A stretch of 64,000 nucleotides of DNA from Rickettsiales bacterium (GTDB lineage Bacteria > Pseudomonadota > Alphaproteobacteria > Rickettsiales > UBA1997). The notes under the pieces were generated by a model. That model did not search any database and was not told the DNA's origin. It was given only the letters and a program-made list of their open reading frames with translations. Position numbers and translations under genes: made by a program. The stretch covers positions 45,701 to 109,700 of the forward strand of contig JAGNLL010000004.1 in NCBI GenBank assembly GCA_017999675.1. Reading direction: 5' to 3'. Position 1 is the stretch's first letter; every line of letters begins with the position of its first letter. Shown piece by piece: positions 18,247-26,425 of the stretch.

Positions 18247-19198
18247 ATTTTGGACTGAAAAAAACCTAATTTCTTGCGCGCTTTTGCCGGCAAGTTGGCT
18301 TTATTTTTTGGGTTTTTTGGTTGTGAAATTTTTTACCAAAACCACCAAAATTTCTAAACCAGTCATTTGCATTGGAAACGTGATTGCGGGCGGCTCTGGC
18401 AAAACTCCAACCGCTATTGCAATTGGTAAAATTTTGCACGAAATGTCGGCTGATTTTGCTTTTTTAAGTCGTGGCTACATGAGCGACGGTTCAAGTTTTT
18501 TACAGCTGCAAAAAGACGGCAATAACCAAGCCAGCCAAGTTGGCGACGAGCCAATGTTGTTGATTGAAACCGCACCAACTTTTGTTGCAACCAACCGACT
18601 TTTTGGCGCCAAGCAAATTGAAAAAAACAGCGCTTTTAAAATGGTTGTGCTTGACGACGGCATGCAAAATGACTCGCTGTTTCGCGACTACACAATTTTG
18701 GTGGTGGACGGAAAAATTGGCTTTGGCAATGATTTTTTAATCCCCGCCGGACCAATGCGCGAGACGCTTGCAATGGGTTTGAAAAAAACTGATTTGGTTG
18801 TGGTAATTGGCGAGGCTGAAGAAAAATTACTGCAAAAATTCGTCGGCAAAAAACTTGCGAGAGCAAAAATTATTCCAACAAATTTAAATGATTTTTTGGG
18901 CAAGAAATTAGTGGCATTCTGTGGCTTGGCTTACCCGCAAAAATTCTTTTCGCTGCTTGAAAAAAACGGTGTTGAGTTGGTCGAGTCAATTGGCTTGCCA
19001 GACCACTACTTGTACCGCGACGTAGACCTTGAAGCTTTGTGTAAAATTGCTGCAGAAAAAAACGCCAGCCTTGTGACAACCAAAAAAGATTGGATGAAAT
19101 TTTCGCCAAATTTTCAGAAAAAAATTTCTTACTTAAACATTGAGTTAGAGTTTGAAGACAAAGAATTAATTAAAAGTGAGTTAAAGAAATTTTTATGA
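18230..19198 (+). CDS. lpxK: Tetraacyldisaccharide 4'-kinase LpxK
   Basis: LpxK is the inner-membrane kinase that phosphorylates the 4' position of the lipid A disaccharide. It has an N-terminal membrane-associated helix, then VICIGNVIAGGSGKTPTA (P-loop), FLSRGYMSDG, QVGDEPMLL and a VVLDDGMQN motif carrying the active-site acidic residues. The length is 322 aa. It overlaps both neighbours (17 bases with xseA, ATGA with the acyltransferase), so the lipid A genes are translated together. Confidence 0.95.
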   Translation: MLKTPKFWTEKNLISCALLPASWLYFLGFLVVKFFTKTTKISKPVICIGNVIAGGSGKTPTAIAIGKILHEMSADFAFLSRGYMSDGSSFLQLQKDGNNQASQVGDEPMLLIETAPTFVATNRLFGAKQIEKNSAFKMVVLDDGMQNDSLFRDYTILVVDGKIGFGNDFLIPAGPMRETLAMGLKKTDLVVVIGEAEEKLLQKFVGKKLARAKIIPTNLNDFLGKKLVAFCGLAYPQKFFSLLEKNGVELVESIGLPDHYLYRDVDLEALCKIAAEKNASLVTTKKDWMKFSPNFQKKISYLNIELEFEDKELIKSELKKFL

Positions 19199-20076
19199 AT
19201 CTAAAAAATATTCGCTACGCGGCAGAGTTTTTAATTGTGAAATTTGGCCTGTGGTTTTTTGGTGCGATGAAGCCGCAAACTGCGTCAAACGTGGCTTCAA
19301 GCATTGCAAAATTTGTCGGCAAAAAAATTGCCGTAAATAAATTGGCTTACAAAAATTTGTCCAGCGCAATGCCTGAGCTAAACGAAGCAGAAAAAGAAAA
19401 AATTTTAGACGACATGTGGGACAATCTCGGGCGCATTGTTGGAGAGTACGCACACATTGCAGCCTGCTCGGTGGAAGATATTGAAAGCTTGATTGAAGAA
19501 ATGTCGCAAGAGTCGCGAGCAAACATTGAAGCGGCAAAAAAAAGTGGCAAAGGCGGCATTATTTTTGGCGCGCATATTGGCAATTGGGAAGTTGGGCCAA
19601 AGCTTTTTATGAAAGCTGGCTTGCAGGTGAGTACGGTTTATCGACCACTTAATAATCCTTACGTTGAAGAGCTCACCGCAAAAATGCGCGGCGTTGAATT
19701 AATTGGCAAAAGCACCAGCGGCAGCCGCAAGATTATTGACGTAATCCGCAAAGGTGGCTTTGTAATTATTTTGGCAGATCAAAAAGTTTCAGAAGGCGAG
19801 CCGGTAAAGTTTTTTCACGCTGAGGCAATTACCACAACTTCAATTGCTCGAATTGGTTTAAAATACGATGTGCCGCTAATTCCGGCGCGCTCAATTAGGC
19901 TTGGTAAAAATTTTAAATTTCGTGTTGAGGTAGAAAAACCCCTTGCATTTGAAAAGACCGGCGACGTTAATTTTGACCTTCTGCAACTCACTCGCAGCAT
20001 TAATTGCAAGCTTGAGGAGTGGATTCGTCAATATCCCGCACAGTGGTTTTGGGTTCACAATCGCTGGAAACGTTAA
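19195..20076 (+). CDS. lpxL: Lipid A late acyltransferase, LpxL/HtrB family
   Basis: This 293-aa membrane-anchored acyltransferase adds a secondary acyl chain to Kdo-lipid A or its precursor. A short N-terminal hydrophobic helix is followed by the catalytic H-X4-E motif in GAHIGNWEVGP, then STVYRPLNNPYVEEL, an RKGGFVIILADQKV segment, and WFWVHNRWKR at the C-terminus, which is highly typical of LpxL/LpxM. Which acyl position it serves cannot be told. Its start overlaps lpxK as ATGA. Confidence 0.93.
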   Translation: MNLKNIRYAAEFLIVKFGLWFFGAMKPQTASNVASSIAKFVGKKIAVNKLAYKNLSSAMPELNEAEKEKILDDMWDNLGRIVGEYAHIAACSVEDIESLIEEMSQESRANIEAAKKSGKGGIIFGAHIGNWEVGPKLFMKAGLQVSTVYRPLNNPYVEELTAKMRGVELIGKSTSGSRKIIDVIRKGGFVIILADQKVSEGEPVKFFHAEAITTTSIARIGLKYDVPLIPARSIRLGKNFKFRVEVEKPLAFEKTGDVNFDLLQLTRSINCKLEEWIRQYPAQWFWVHNRWKR

Positions 20077-20086
20077 CAAAAAATTT

Positions 20087-20566
20087 ATGAAATTATTTCG
20101 TGCACTTTCTTTACTAGCCTTGCTAGCGGCTTCGTCTTCTTGTGCTTTTTTTAACGAAAGAACCGTGGCTCTTTCGGTTAACAGTAATCCGTCTGGAGCA
20201 AATATTTTTATTGAAGGTAAAGATTACGGGCAAACTCCTGCGGTAATTAACATTGAACCAAAAGCTTACGACGTTGTTTTGACCAAAGAAGGCTACGGCT
20301 CAACAAGCTTTAAAACGGACATTTGGTGGGGAACGGTTAGATCTGACGCAAATGGCGAAAGAACTGCTGACGGCACCAGATGCCTTCTCGACATGTTCAG
20401 CGTAGTGTTTTCTTTCAACGCTTACAACGCGGCTAAGTGCGGTGATTTCAAGCAAAAACAATATTCAGTGACCATTCCACGCACCGGTGCGCCGTCAACA
20501 AATAGAGGCTACAACAATTACCCAGACCCATCTTGGCAAGTAAATCCGCAGCAATATCGCAGATAA
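20087..20566 (+). CDS. PEGA-domain lipoprotein
   Basis: The 159-aa product has a lipoprotein signal peptide (lipobox ending in SSSC, Cys19) and a PEGA domain: VNSNPSGANIFIEGKDYGQTP followed by a TKEGYGSTSFK turn. PEGA domains are short surface beta domains found in outer-membrane lipoproteins. The rest has two more cysteines (RCLLDMF and AKCGDF) that could form a disulfide, and a polar tail rich in N, Y, P and Q. The ATG at 20087 is chosen because the signal peptide begins there, 11 bases after the acyltransferase stop. A terminator follows. Confidence 0.85.
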   Translation: MKLFRALSLLALLAASSSCAFFNERTVALSVNSNPSGANIFIEGKDYGQTPAVINIEPKAYDVVLTKEGYGSTSFKTDIWWGTVRSDANGERTADGTRCLLDMFSVVFSFNAYNAAKCGDFKQKQYSVTIPRTGAPSTNRGYNNYPDPSWQVNPQQYRR

Positions 20567-20589
20567 AATTGCTCGATTAATTTGAACTA

Positions 20590-20627
20590 AAAAAAGCCGT
20601 AAGTGAATTTCACTTACGGCTTTTTTG
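20590..20627. terminator. Bidirectional intrinsic terminator
   Basis: The 12-bp arms GCCGTAAGTGAA and TTCACTTACGGC (20596-20607 and 20609-20620) form an almost unbroken palindrome, flanked by an A run on the left and a T run on the right. It can end transcripts from the PEGA lipoprotein gene (plus) and lolD (minus), which converge here. Confidence 0.88.
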
Positions 20628-20640
20628 TTGGGGTTTTTGA

Positions 20641-20662
20641 ATTTCCACTCGCGAGTGGAAAT
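20641..20662. repeat. Perfect 22-base palindrome after lolD
   Basis: ATTTCCACTCG and CGAGTGGAAAT form an uninterrupted palindrome four bases beyond the lolD stop. It could serve as a second 3' structure or a protein-binding site. Its outer bases resemble those of the palindrome at 31349-31373 (AATTTCC...GGAAATT). Confidence 0.75.
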
Positions 20663-20665
20663 TGG

Positions 20666-21337
20666 CTATTTTATCGATCCGTCCTTTATTGTCACGGTTC
20701 TATCGGCTTTTTTTGTGAGCTCTAAATTGTGCGTAACAACCAGGCATCCGATCTCGTAATTTTTTACCAAATTTTGCAAAAGTTCGAAAATTTTTTCGGC
20801 TAAATCTGAGTCTAAATTTCCGGTTGGTTCATCCGCCAAAATTAACGAAGGTTTTGAAACAACAGCGCGAGCTAAAGCAACACGTTGCTGCTGACCACCA
20901 GATAATTCTGAAGGTTTGTGATTTAGGCGGTCTTTCAAACCAACTTCTTCTAAAATTTTTTCTGCCGCCGCAAAGGCCTCAGCGCGGCTTTTGCCCTGAA
21001 TCAAAAGTGGCAAAGCAACATTTTCTAACGCCGAAAATTCGGGCAATAAATGGTGAAATTGGTAAACAAAACCAACGTGGTTTTTTCTAATTTCGGTGCG
21101 CGTTTTGTCGTCGGCTTTTGAGGCGTCAATCTCGTTAATAAAAACCTGCCCAGAGGTAGCGCTGTCAAGCAGCCCTGCAATTTGCAAAAGAGTGGTTTTG
21201 CCCGAACCAGAAGGCCCAATTAACGCAACTAATTCACCTTTCTTTATTTCTAAATTTACACCACGAATCGCTTCGATTTTTTGGTCACCTTGAAAAAATT
21301 CTTTAGTGACGTTGGTGAGTTTTAAAACGTTTTTCAT
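20666..21337 (-). CDS. lolD: Lipoprotein-releasing ABC transporter ATPase LolD
   Basis: LolD is the cytoplasmic ATPase of LolCDE, which extracts lipoproteins from the inner membrane for delivery to LolA. The Walker A motif is GPSGSGKTT, followed by LLQIAGLLDSATSGQV; the Q-loop and LolD-type segment GFVYQFHHLLPEFSALENV; the signature LSGGQQQRVALARA; and Walker B LILADEPTGNLDS. The length is 223 aa. The FQFHHLLPEF-type stretch distinguishes LolD from MacB and FtsE. Its partner lolC/E is not adjacent. Confidence 0.93.
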   Translation of the reverse strand: MKNVLKLTNVTKEFFQGDQKIEAIRGVNLEIKKGELVALIGPSGSGKTTLLQIAGLLDSATSGQVFINEIDASKADDKTRTEIRKNHVGFVYQFHHLLPEFSALENVALPLLIQGKSRAEAFAAAEKILEEVGLKDRLNHKPSELSGGQQQRVALARAVVSKPSLILADEPTGNLDSDLAEKIFELLQNLVKNYEIGCLVVTHNLELTKKADRTVTIKDGSIK

Positions 21338-21361
21338 TTTGTGAGATTTTGTGAGAGGCCT

Positions 21362-21390
21362 AGATCCTGAGGCGAATTACCTCAGGATCT
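21362..21390. repeat. Hairpin downstream of carD
   Basis: AGATCCTGAGG (21362-21372) and CCTCAGGATCT (21380-21390) form an 11-bp stem with a 7-base loop, between the stop of carD and the start of lolD. A T run lies on its right side, so on the minus strand it is not followed by a U tract. It may be a processing or pausing structure rather than a classic terminator for carD. Confidence 0.7.
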
Positions 21391-21397
21391 TTTGTTT

Positions 21398-22534
21398 TTA
21401 CTTCCTTCTTTTTCTGCCTTTTCTTGGCGCGTCATCATCGTCATCATCGTCGTAGTCGTCATCTTCACCGTCTTCATCTTCGTCCTCATCCTCGCTTTCT
21501 TCTTCGTCCTCATCTTCGTCGAGGTCAGATTTAACGTCGGCGTCAAAATCGTCGAAGTCGTCTTTTTGAGTAATTTTGCCTTCAGAGTTTAGTTTATCTT
21601 TTGCGGTTAGGGTGACTTTCTCTTTAGCTTCCTCAAAGTCTGAGTTGTAGATCACCGAATATTCAGTGGCTAAGCGGTAAATGGCTGTTTCGTAAATGAT
21701 GCGTTCAGAATAAGATCTCTCGCCGTCTTCAATGTCGCGGGTTAAGTCGCGCAAAACTTCGGCTAAAAGTGTAATGTCACCAGAGTTAATTTTTGTTTCA
21801 TATTCTTGGGCGCGACGGCTCCACATGCCTTTTAGTTTTTTTACACCGCTGCGCAAAATAACAAAAACTTCATCCATTTGCGACTTAGAAACCAAATGGC
21901 GCAAACCAATTTTATCAGCGCTGCTCATTGGAATTTTAATCGTGAGCTTTTCTTTTTCGAAATACATCAAGTAGCAGCTAAAATCTTGGCCCAAAATTTC
22001 AGTTTTTTCGATGCTAACAATTTTGCCAATGCCGTGAGACGGGTAAACTGCGTAGTCGCCAACTTTAAAAGTCACTTTGCCGCGACTTTCGTTTTTACGA
22101 GCTAGAATAATTTTTTGAATTGAATCGCCTTTCTTTTCGGGTTCTTTTTCGGCCTCAATAACTTTTTTGTTGGTGTTCAGAATGCTTTTGGTTAAAGCCT
22201 TTCTTTGCTTGGCACTTTCTTTTGGGGTAAGTTCTTTTACTGGCGGGGCTTTTTTAGAAGATTTTTTTGCAGTCTTTACCGGCGCAATTTTTTTCTCTTT
22301 TTTAACCGGTTTTACAATTTTTTTAACCGGCTTTTTAACCACTTTTGGTGCGGGTTTTTTAACAATTTTTGGTGCTGGTTTTTTTGCCTTTACAACTTTT
22401 TTTGGCGGCAATTTTTTAACTGGTTTTTTCACCACTTTTACAACTTTTTTCTTTTTGGGTTCGGGCTTTTTGGCCACCGCTTTTTTAAGCGGTTTTTTTG
22501 CGGCTTTAGCTTTTTGTATTTTTTTTGCAGGCAT
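21398..22534 (-). CDS. carD: CarD-family transcription regulator with long basic N-terminal tail and acidic C-terminus
   Basis: The core (about residues 150-310) is a CarD/CdnL domain, which binds the RNA polymerase beta subunit and stabilises open promoter complexes: FKVGDYAVYPSHGIGKI, MYFEKEKLTIKIPM, GLRHLVSKSQMDEV, and a helical RDLTRDIEDGERSYSERIIYE region. Before it lie about 145 residues made mostly of K, P, A and V, with KKPAPK- and VVKKP-type repeats, like histone H1 tails. After it lies an acidic tail of some 50 residues (D and E runs) ending in a basic RKGRKRRK. The start at 22534 (MPAKKIQK) is preferred over a start 32 codons upstream. Ordinary CarD proteins are about 160-180 aa, against 378 here. 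Confidence 0.9.
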   Translation of the reverse strand: MPAKKIQKAKAAKKPLKKAVAKKPEPKKKKVVKVVKKPVKKLPPKKVVKAKKPAPKIVKKPAPKVVKKPVKKIVKPVKKEKKIAPVKTAKKSSKKAPPVKELTPKESAKQRKALTKSILNTNKKVIEAEKEPEKKGDSIQKIILARKNESRGKVTFKVGDYAVYPSHGIGKIVSIEKTEILGQDFSCYLMYFEKEKLTIKIPMSSADKIGLRHLVSKSQMDEVFVILRSGVKKLKGMWSRRAQEYETKINSGDITLLAEVLRDLTRDIEDGERSYSERIIYETAIYRLATEYSVIYNSDFEEAKEKVTLTAKDKLNSEGKITQKDDFDDFDADVKSDLDEDEDEEESEDEDEDEDGEDDDYDDDDDDDAPRKGRKRRK

Positions 22535-22748
22535 AAAATTTGCTTGTTTGGTTGAGGGTTGAAAACGAAATTTAAATTGAGAGAGCCGCACCATCCGTAA
22601 TTTTAGCTTTGATGCAAGATTTTTTTTCAAAAAAAATATTCTTATTTAAAAAAGCGTTAATATTCTGCCGCGCCTTACAGAGATATAAAGCCTTGAAAGA
22701 GTAGGCTAAAACCCCATTTACAAATCTTTAAAAAACCTCCCCAATCTT

Positions 22749-24146
22749 TTGAAAAATTTTTTTAATAAGCTAAAAAACGCGGACACATCCAAATTTTTAG
22801 CAATTCTTGACCATGCCATTGAGCACCGTCTGTTCAAGCCTGTGGTCATTTCAATTATTACCAGCTTTGTTTTGTTTAGCGGTTTTGAGCACGTACAGCA
22901 TTTTGTCACTGATTACCGCGAATCAGCGGCTAGAGAGCGCCAAAGCACGCCAATCAAAATTAATATTTCGGGAAGTGGCGCCAATTTTGACGTTGACGAA
23001 AATCAGGTGGTTGAACATCGCGTTAGAAGTGGCGACACTTTGTCGAAAATTCTCAACGACAACGGCGCCTCAGAGCAAGACGTCTTCGCCATTTTAACCG
23101 CTACAAAAAAAGTTTTTAACCCCAAGGCAATCACCACAGGTGACCAAGTTGTAATCAAATATCGCGTCAAAATTGGCTATGACGGGGCAGGGGTTGAGGC
23201 CAGCAAAAACGTGGCTCGCAAAGTGACGGTTGACAGTGTGGCAATTTCTCCCTCAGCAGAACAGCAAATTATTGTTTCACGCAAAAGTGACGGCGAATAC
23301 GACGCGCGCGAAGTTAAGCTTAAGTTGCTGCGCTACGTCTCAAGATATTTCGGCACACTAAAAGACGGCTTTTACAATGACGGCGTTGCTGCAGGAATTT
23401 CGGCAACTTCAATGATGAACATGATCACGCTCTACAGCTACGATGTTGACTTTGAGCGCGACATTCACGACGGCGACAAATTTGAAATGTTGGTTGAAAG
23501 TTTTTACTCAGAAGACGGCAAAAAAATTAAAGACGGCAACGTGCTTTATTCGTCGTTAACTTTGCAAAACCGCGCCATCGAATTTTACATGCACAAGATT
23601 GATGGCAGGGTTGAATATTTTGACTCTAAAGGAAACAGCATTCGCAAATCTTTACTTAGAACCCCAATGAACGGCGCGGCGCGTGTTTCTTCGGGCTTTG
23701 GTTTAAGACGTCACCCAATTTTGGGCTATTCTAAAATGCACAAAGGTATCGACTTTGCGGCCGGCTCTGGAACCCCAATTTTAGCAGCTGGAAGTGGTAC
23801 TATTGTTCATTTTGGTGTTAAAGGTGGTTACGGAAATTACGTACAAATTAAGCACAATGCAGACTACTCAACCGCTTACGGCCACGCCAGTCGATTCAAT
23901 AAAAAGTTTCGCGTTGGCTCAAAAGTAAAACAAGGCGAAGTGGTGGCTTATGTTGGCAGCACTGGGCGTTCAACTGGTCCGCATTTGCACTTTGAGGTGA
24001 TTTACAAAGGCACGCAAATTAATCCGGCAAAAGTTAAGGCCACCTCGGGCTTGAGGCTTTCAGGCAAAGAGTTTGCAAGGTTTGAAGCTAGTAAGTCGGA
24101 GATCAATAAATTTCGCAAAAACATTCCTAACCAAATCAAGCGTTAA
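22749..24146 (+). CDS. M23 family murein metallopeptidase with LysM-like domain
   Basis: This is an inner-membrane-anchored periplasmic endopeptidase of the MepM/YebA type that cuts peptidoglycan cross-links. There is one membrane segment (about residues 31-46), then a LysM/OapA-like domain (VRSGDTLSKILNDNG). The C-terminal LytM domain has SSGFGLRRHPILG with zinc ligands in HKGID (His331, Asp335) and GPHLHFE (His412/His414). The length is 465 aa. The first codon is TTG at 22749, because no in-frame ATG precedes the membrane segment and no clear Shine-Dalgarno is seen. It diverges from carD. Confidence 0.92.
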   Translation: MKNFFNKLKNADTSKFLAILDHAIEHRLFKPVVISIITSFVLFSGFEHVQHFVTDYRESAARERQSTPIKINISGSGANFDVDENQVVEHRVRSGDTLSKILNDNGASEQDVFAILTATKKVFNPKAITTGDQVVIKYRVKIGYDGAGVEASKNVARKVTVDSVAISPSAEQQIIVSRKSDGEYDAREVKLKLLRYVSRYFGTLKDGFYNDGVAAGISATSMMNMITLYSYDVDFERDIHDGDKFEMLVESFYSEDGKKIKDGNVLYSSLTLQNRAIEFYMHKIDGRVEYFDSKGNSIRKSLLRTPMNGAARVSSGFGLRRHPILGYSKMHKGIDFAAGSGTPILAAGSGTIVHFGVKGGYGNYVQIKHNADYSTAYGHASRFNKKFRVGSKVKQGEVVAYVGSTGRSTGPHLHFEVIYKGTQINPAKVKATSGLRLSGKEFARFEASKSEINKFRKNIPNQIKR

Positions 24147-24151
24147 GATTT

Positions 24152-25237
24152 ATGAAAATCGTCAACATTCTTTTTAACTACAAAAAATCAGCCAACCAAA
24201 ATCAAATTTTGGGCGTTGAAAGATGTTTTATTGATTACAGCAAAAACCTTGTGGCAAGCGGCAATTCTGTGCTCGCAATCACCAATCCAAAAATGGTTTA
24301 TTGCGACGAAGTCAAAAAAACCGGCGCAAGGCTTGCTGAGGTTAGAGCGGCAAATAACGCCGATATTTTTTCGATGATTCGCATGGCGATTTTGTTTCTT
24401 GGCTTCAAGCCAGATGCAATAATTTGCCACTCGGGTCGCGCTTTGTTTTTAGCGCGCGCCGCCAGATTTTTACTGTGCAAAAGCATTCCAATCATTGCCA
24501 TTGATCACGGCATTAAGCCAAAAAAGTTTTTAAAAGCTGATTACGTTTTAACCGTTAATTCATTTTTTAGCAGCGAGCTAGTTAAGGCTGGCAAAGCACC
24601 AGAAACCGCCCTTGTTATTCCAAACATGATTGAAGTGCCAAAAGATTTTACCCCGCTAGTTAAACAGCCATTTCGCAAGCCAATAATTTTGGGTTCTTTA
24701 GGCAGAATTTTTCCCGAAAAAAACTTCGACAAAATTTTGCACGCCATGGCAATTTTGCGTGACCGTGGCATTGAAAGTGAGTTTTTGCTTGGCGGCGTTG
24801 GCCCTCAAGAAAAAAACCTCAAAGAAATAGCCAAAGAATTAAACCTAAAAAAACAGTTCAGAATTTTGGGATGGACTAGCCAAAAGAGAGATTTTTTTGA
24901 CTCAATCGATATTTTCGTTTTGCCGTCTGCCTACGAAACTTTCGGCATTGTTTTGCTTGAGGCCATGCTTTACTCAACGCCAATTATCACTAGCAATTCG
25001 TGGGGCCCGGATGAAATTATTTCTGACGGTGTTGATGGTTTAAAAGTGTCGCGAGACGACGCTGATGCCGTGCCAAAACTTTTGGCCGATGCGATTGAAA
25101 GAATGATTAACAATGAAGAATTTGCCAAAGGCTTGGCGGTGAAAGCGTCAGAAAAATTCTTTGCTAATTACTCGGCAGACAAGGTGATTGAAAAGCTGAA
25201 TGGAATTATCGCGATGGTGGTGAGTAAGAGAAAATAG
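24152..25237 (+). CDS. Glycosyltransferase family 4 (GT-B) protein
   Basis: This is a retaining sugar transferase that probably acts on LPS or a surface glycan. Its Rossmann halves include LGSLGRIFPEKNFDKILHA (donor-domain start), LLGGVGPQEKNLK, and the E-X7-E motif in ETFGIVLLEAMLYSTPII, followed by DGVDGLKV. The N-terminal acceptor domain has an unusual NYKKSANQNQILGVERC in place of the usual glycine-rich loop. The length is 361 aa. It starts 5 bases after the M23 peptidase gene. The acceptor is unknown. Confidence 0.88.
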   Translation: MKIVNILFNYKKSANQNQILGVERCFIDYSKNLVASGNSVLAITNPKMVYCDEVKKTGARLAEVRAANNADIFSMIRMAILFLGFKPDAIICHSGRALFLARAARFLLCKSIPIIAIDHGIKPKKFLKADYVLTVNSFFSSELVKAGKAPETALVIPNMIEVPKDFTPLVKQPFRKPIILGSLGRIFPEKNFDKILHAMAILRDRGIESEFLLGGVGPQEKNLKEIAKELNLKKQFRILGWTSQKRDFFDSIDIFVLPSAYETFGIVLLEAMLYSTPIITSNSWGPDEIISDGVDGLKVSRDDADAVPKLLADAIERMINNEEFAKGLAVKASEKFFANYSADKVIEKLNGIIAMVVSKRK

Positions 25238-25245
25238 CTTTAGTT

Positions 25246-25364
25246 CGGAGCGTTGCGAATAACCACCCCAACCCCTCCTTCAAAAGGAGGGGCTTTAGAT
25301 CGATGGTGGTGGAAAAGCCCCTCCTTTTGAAGGAGGGGTTGGGGTGGTTATTCACGCACTCGGT
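25246..25364. repeat. Inverted-repeat element, copy 4 of 6
   Basis: The arms at about 25254-25293 and 25315-25353 have the AACCACCCC/ACCCCTCCTT core around a short spacer. The copy is between the convergent glycosyltransferase and threonine dehydrogenase genes. Confidence 0.9.
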
Positions 25365-25391
25365 CTAACTTTTTAACTAAATCTAACCTTT

Positions 25392-26336
25392 TTAACCAAG
25401 CTTCTTCCTCAAATTCAAAATCATATCATCCACCATCTCAGCAAGCCCAAACTCTGGCTTCCAACCCCACTCATTTCTTGAAGCAGAATCATCAATTGAC
25501 CTAGGCCACGAATCAGCAATCGCCTGACGAAAATCTGGCTGATACTCAATTTTAAACTCGGGAATTCTTTTGGTAATTTCTGCCGCAAGTTCAGCGCAAG
25601 AAAAGCTCATCCCAGCGAAGTTAAAATTTGAGTGATGTTTTAATTTTGAAAATTCAGTTTCCGCCAAAGCAATCGTACCACGAATCGCATCAGGCATGTA
25701 CATCATCGGCAGCGTGGTGTCGGGCTTTAAAAAGCAGGTGTAGGTTTTGTTTTTGATCGCCTCGTAAAAAATTTCTACCGCGTAATCAGTTGTGCCACCA
25801 CCCGGCAAAGTCTTGTAGCTGATGAGTCCGGGATATCTAATGCCGCGAATATCAAGACCAAATTTTGCCACGTAATAATCGCAAACCAGCTCGCCAGCTG
25901 CTTTGGTGAGGCCATACATGGTTTTTGGCAAAATTATTGTTTCTTGCGGAGTGTTGTCGCGCGGCGTTTCTGGGCCAAACACTGCAATTGAGCTTGGGCA
26001 AATAATCTGCTTAATTCCAAGCTCGCGCGCCGCCTCTAAAACATTGTAAAGGCCGTTCATATTTACATCAAAACACAGGTTTGGATTGCGTTCACCAGCA
26101 GCTGAAAGGATTGCCGCCAAGTGGTAAATCACCGTCACATTGTGTTTTTTTACAATTTCGTAAAGGCGCGGTTTGTCTAAAACATTTAGCTGTTCGTAGG
26201 GCTGAAATTCTGGCGCCAAGTTTTCGGCCGCAACGTCAGAAGTAATCACATTTTGCTCACCATATTTTTTCTTAAGCGCAGCCGTAAGTTCAGATCCAAT
26301 TTGCCCAACAGCACCGGTGACGAGAATTTTTTTCAT
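25392..26336 (-). CDS. tdh: SDR-type L-threonine 3-dehydrogenase
   Basis: This is an NAD-dependent short-chain-type enzyme oxidising L-threonine to 2-amino-3-oxobutyrate. It has the Rossmann motif TGAVGQIGSE, the SSIAVFGP serine region, and the YGLTK catalytic pair. RYPGLISYKTLPGGGTTDYA is the signature segment separating this epimerase-like threonine dehydrogenase from UDP-sugar epimerases. The length is 314 aa. It is divergent from kbl, which uses its product, and this supports the assignment strongly. This type differs from the zinc-dependent Tdh of E. coli. Confidence 0.88.
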   Translation of the reverse strand: MKKILVTGAVGQIGSELTAALKKKYGEQNVITSDVAAENLAPEFQPYEQLNVLDKPRLYEIVKKHNVTVIYHLAAILSAAGERNPNLCFDVNMNGLYNVLEAARELGIKQIICPSSIAVFGPETPRDNTPQETIILPKTMYGLTKAAGELVCDYYVAKFGLDIRGIRYPGLISYKTLPGGGTTDYAVEIFYEAIKNKTYTCFLKPDTTLPMMYMPDAIRGTIALAETEFSKLKHHSNFNFAGMSFSCAELAAEITKRIPEFKIEYQPDFRQAIADSWPRSIDDSASRNEWGWKPEFGLAEMVDDMILNLRKKLG

Positions 26337-26425
26337 GATTTTTTCGATTGTTAAAACAGCTTTGAATTTGCTAAAAAGCGGGGCCGTTTTTCTAGGCTTC
26401 TCATCTCAAAATAAAATACCAAAAC

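Noticed and set aside
22167-22562. Long Phe-rich open frames on the plus strand opposite carD
   Set aside because: They are mirror images of the lysine-rich tail codons of carD (AAA/AAG read as TTT/CTT) and have no ribosome-binding site or family resemblance.
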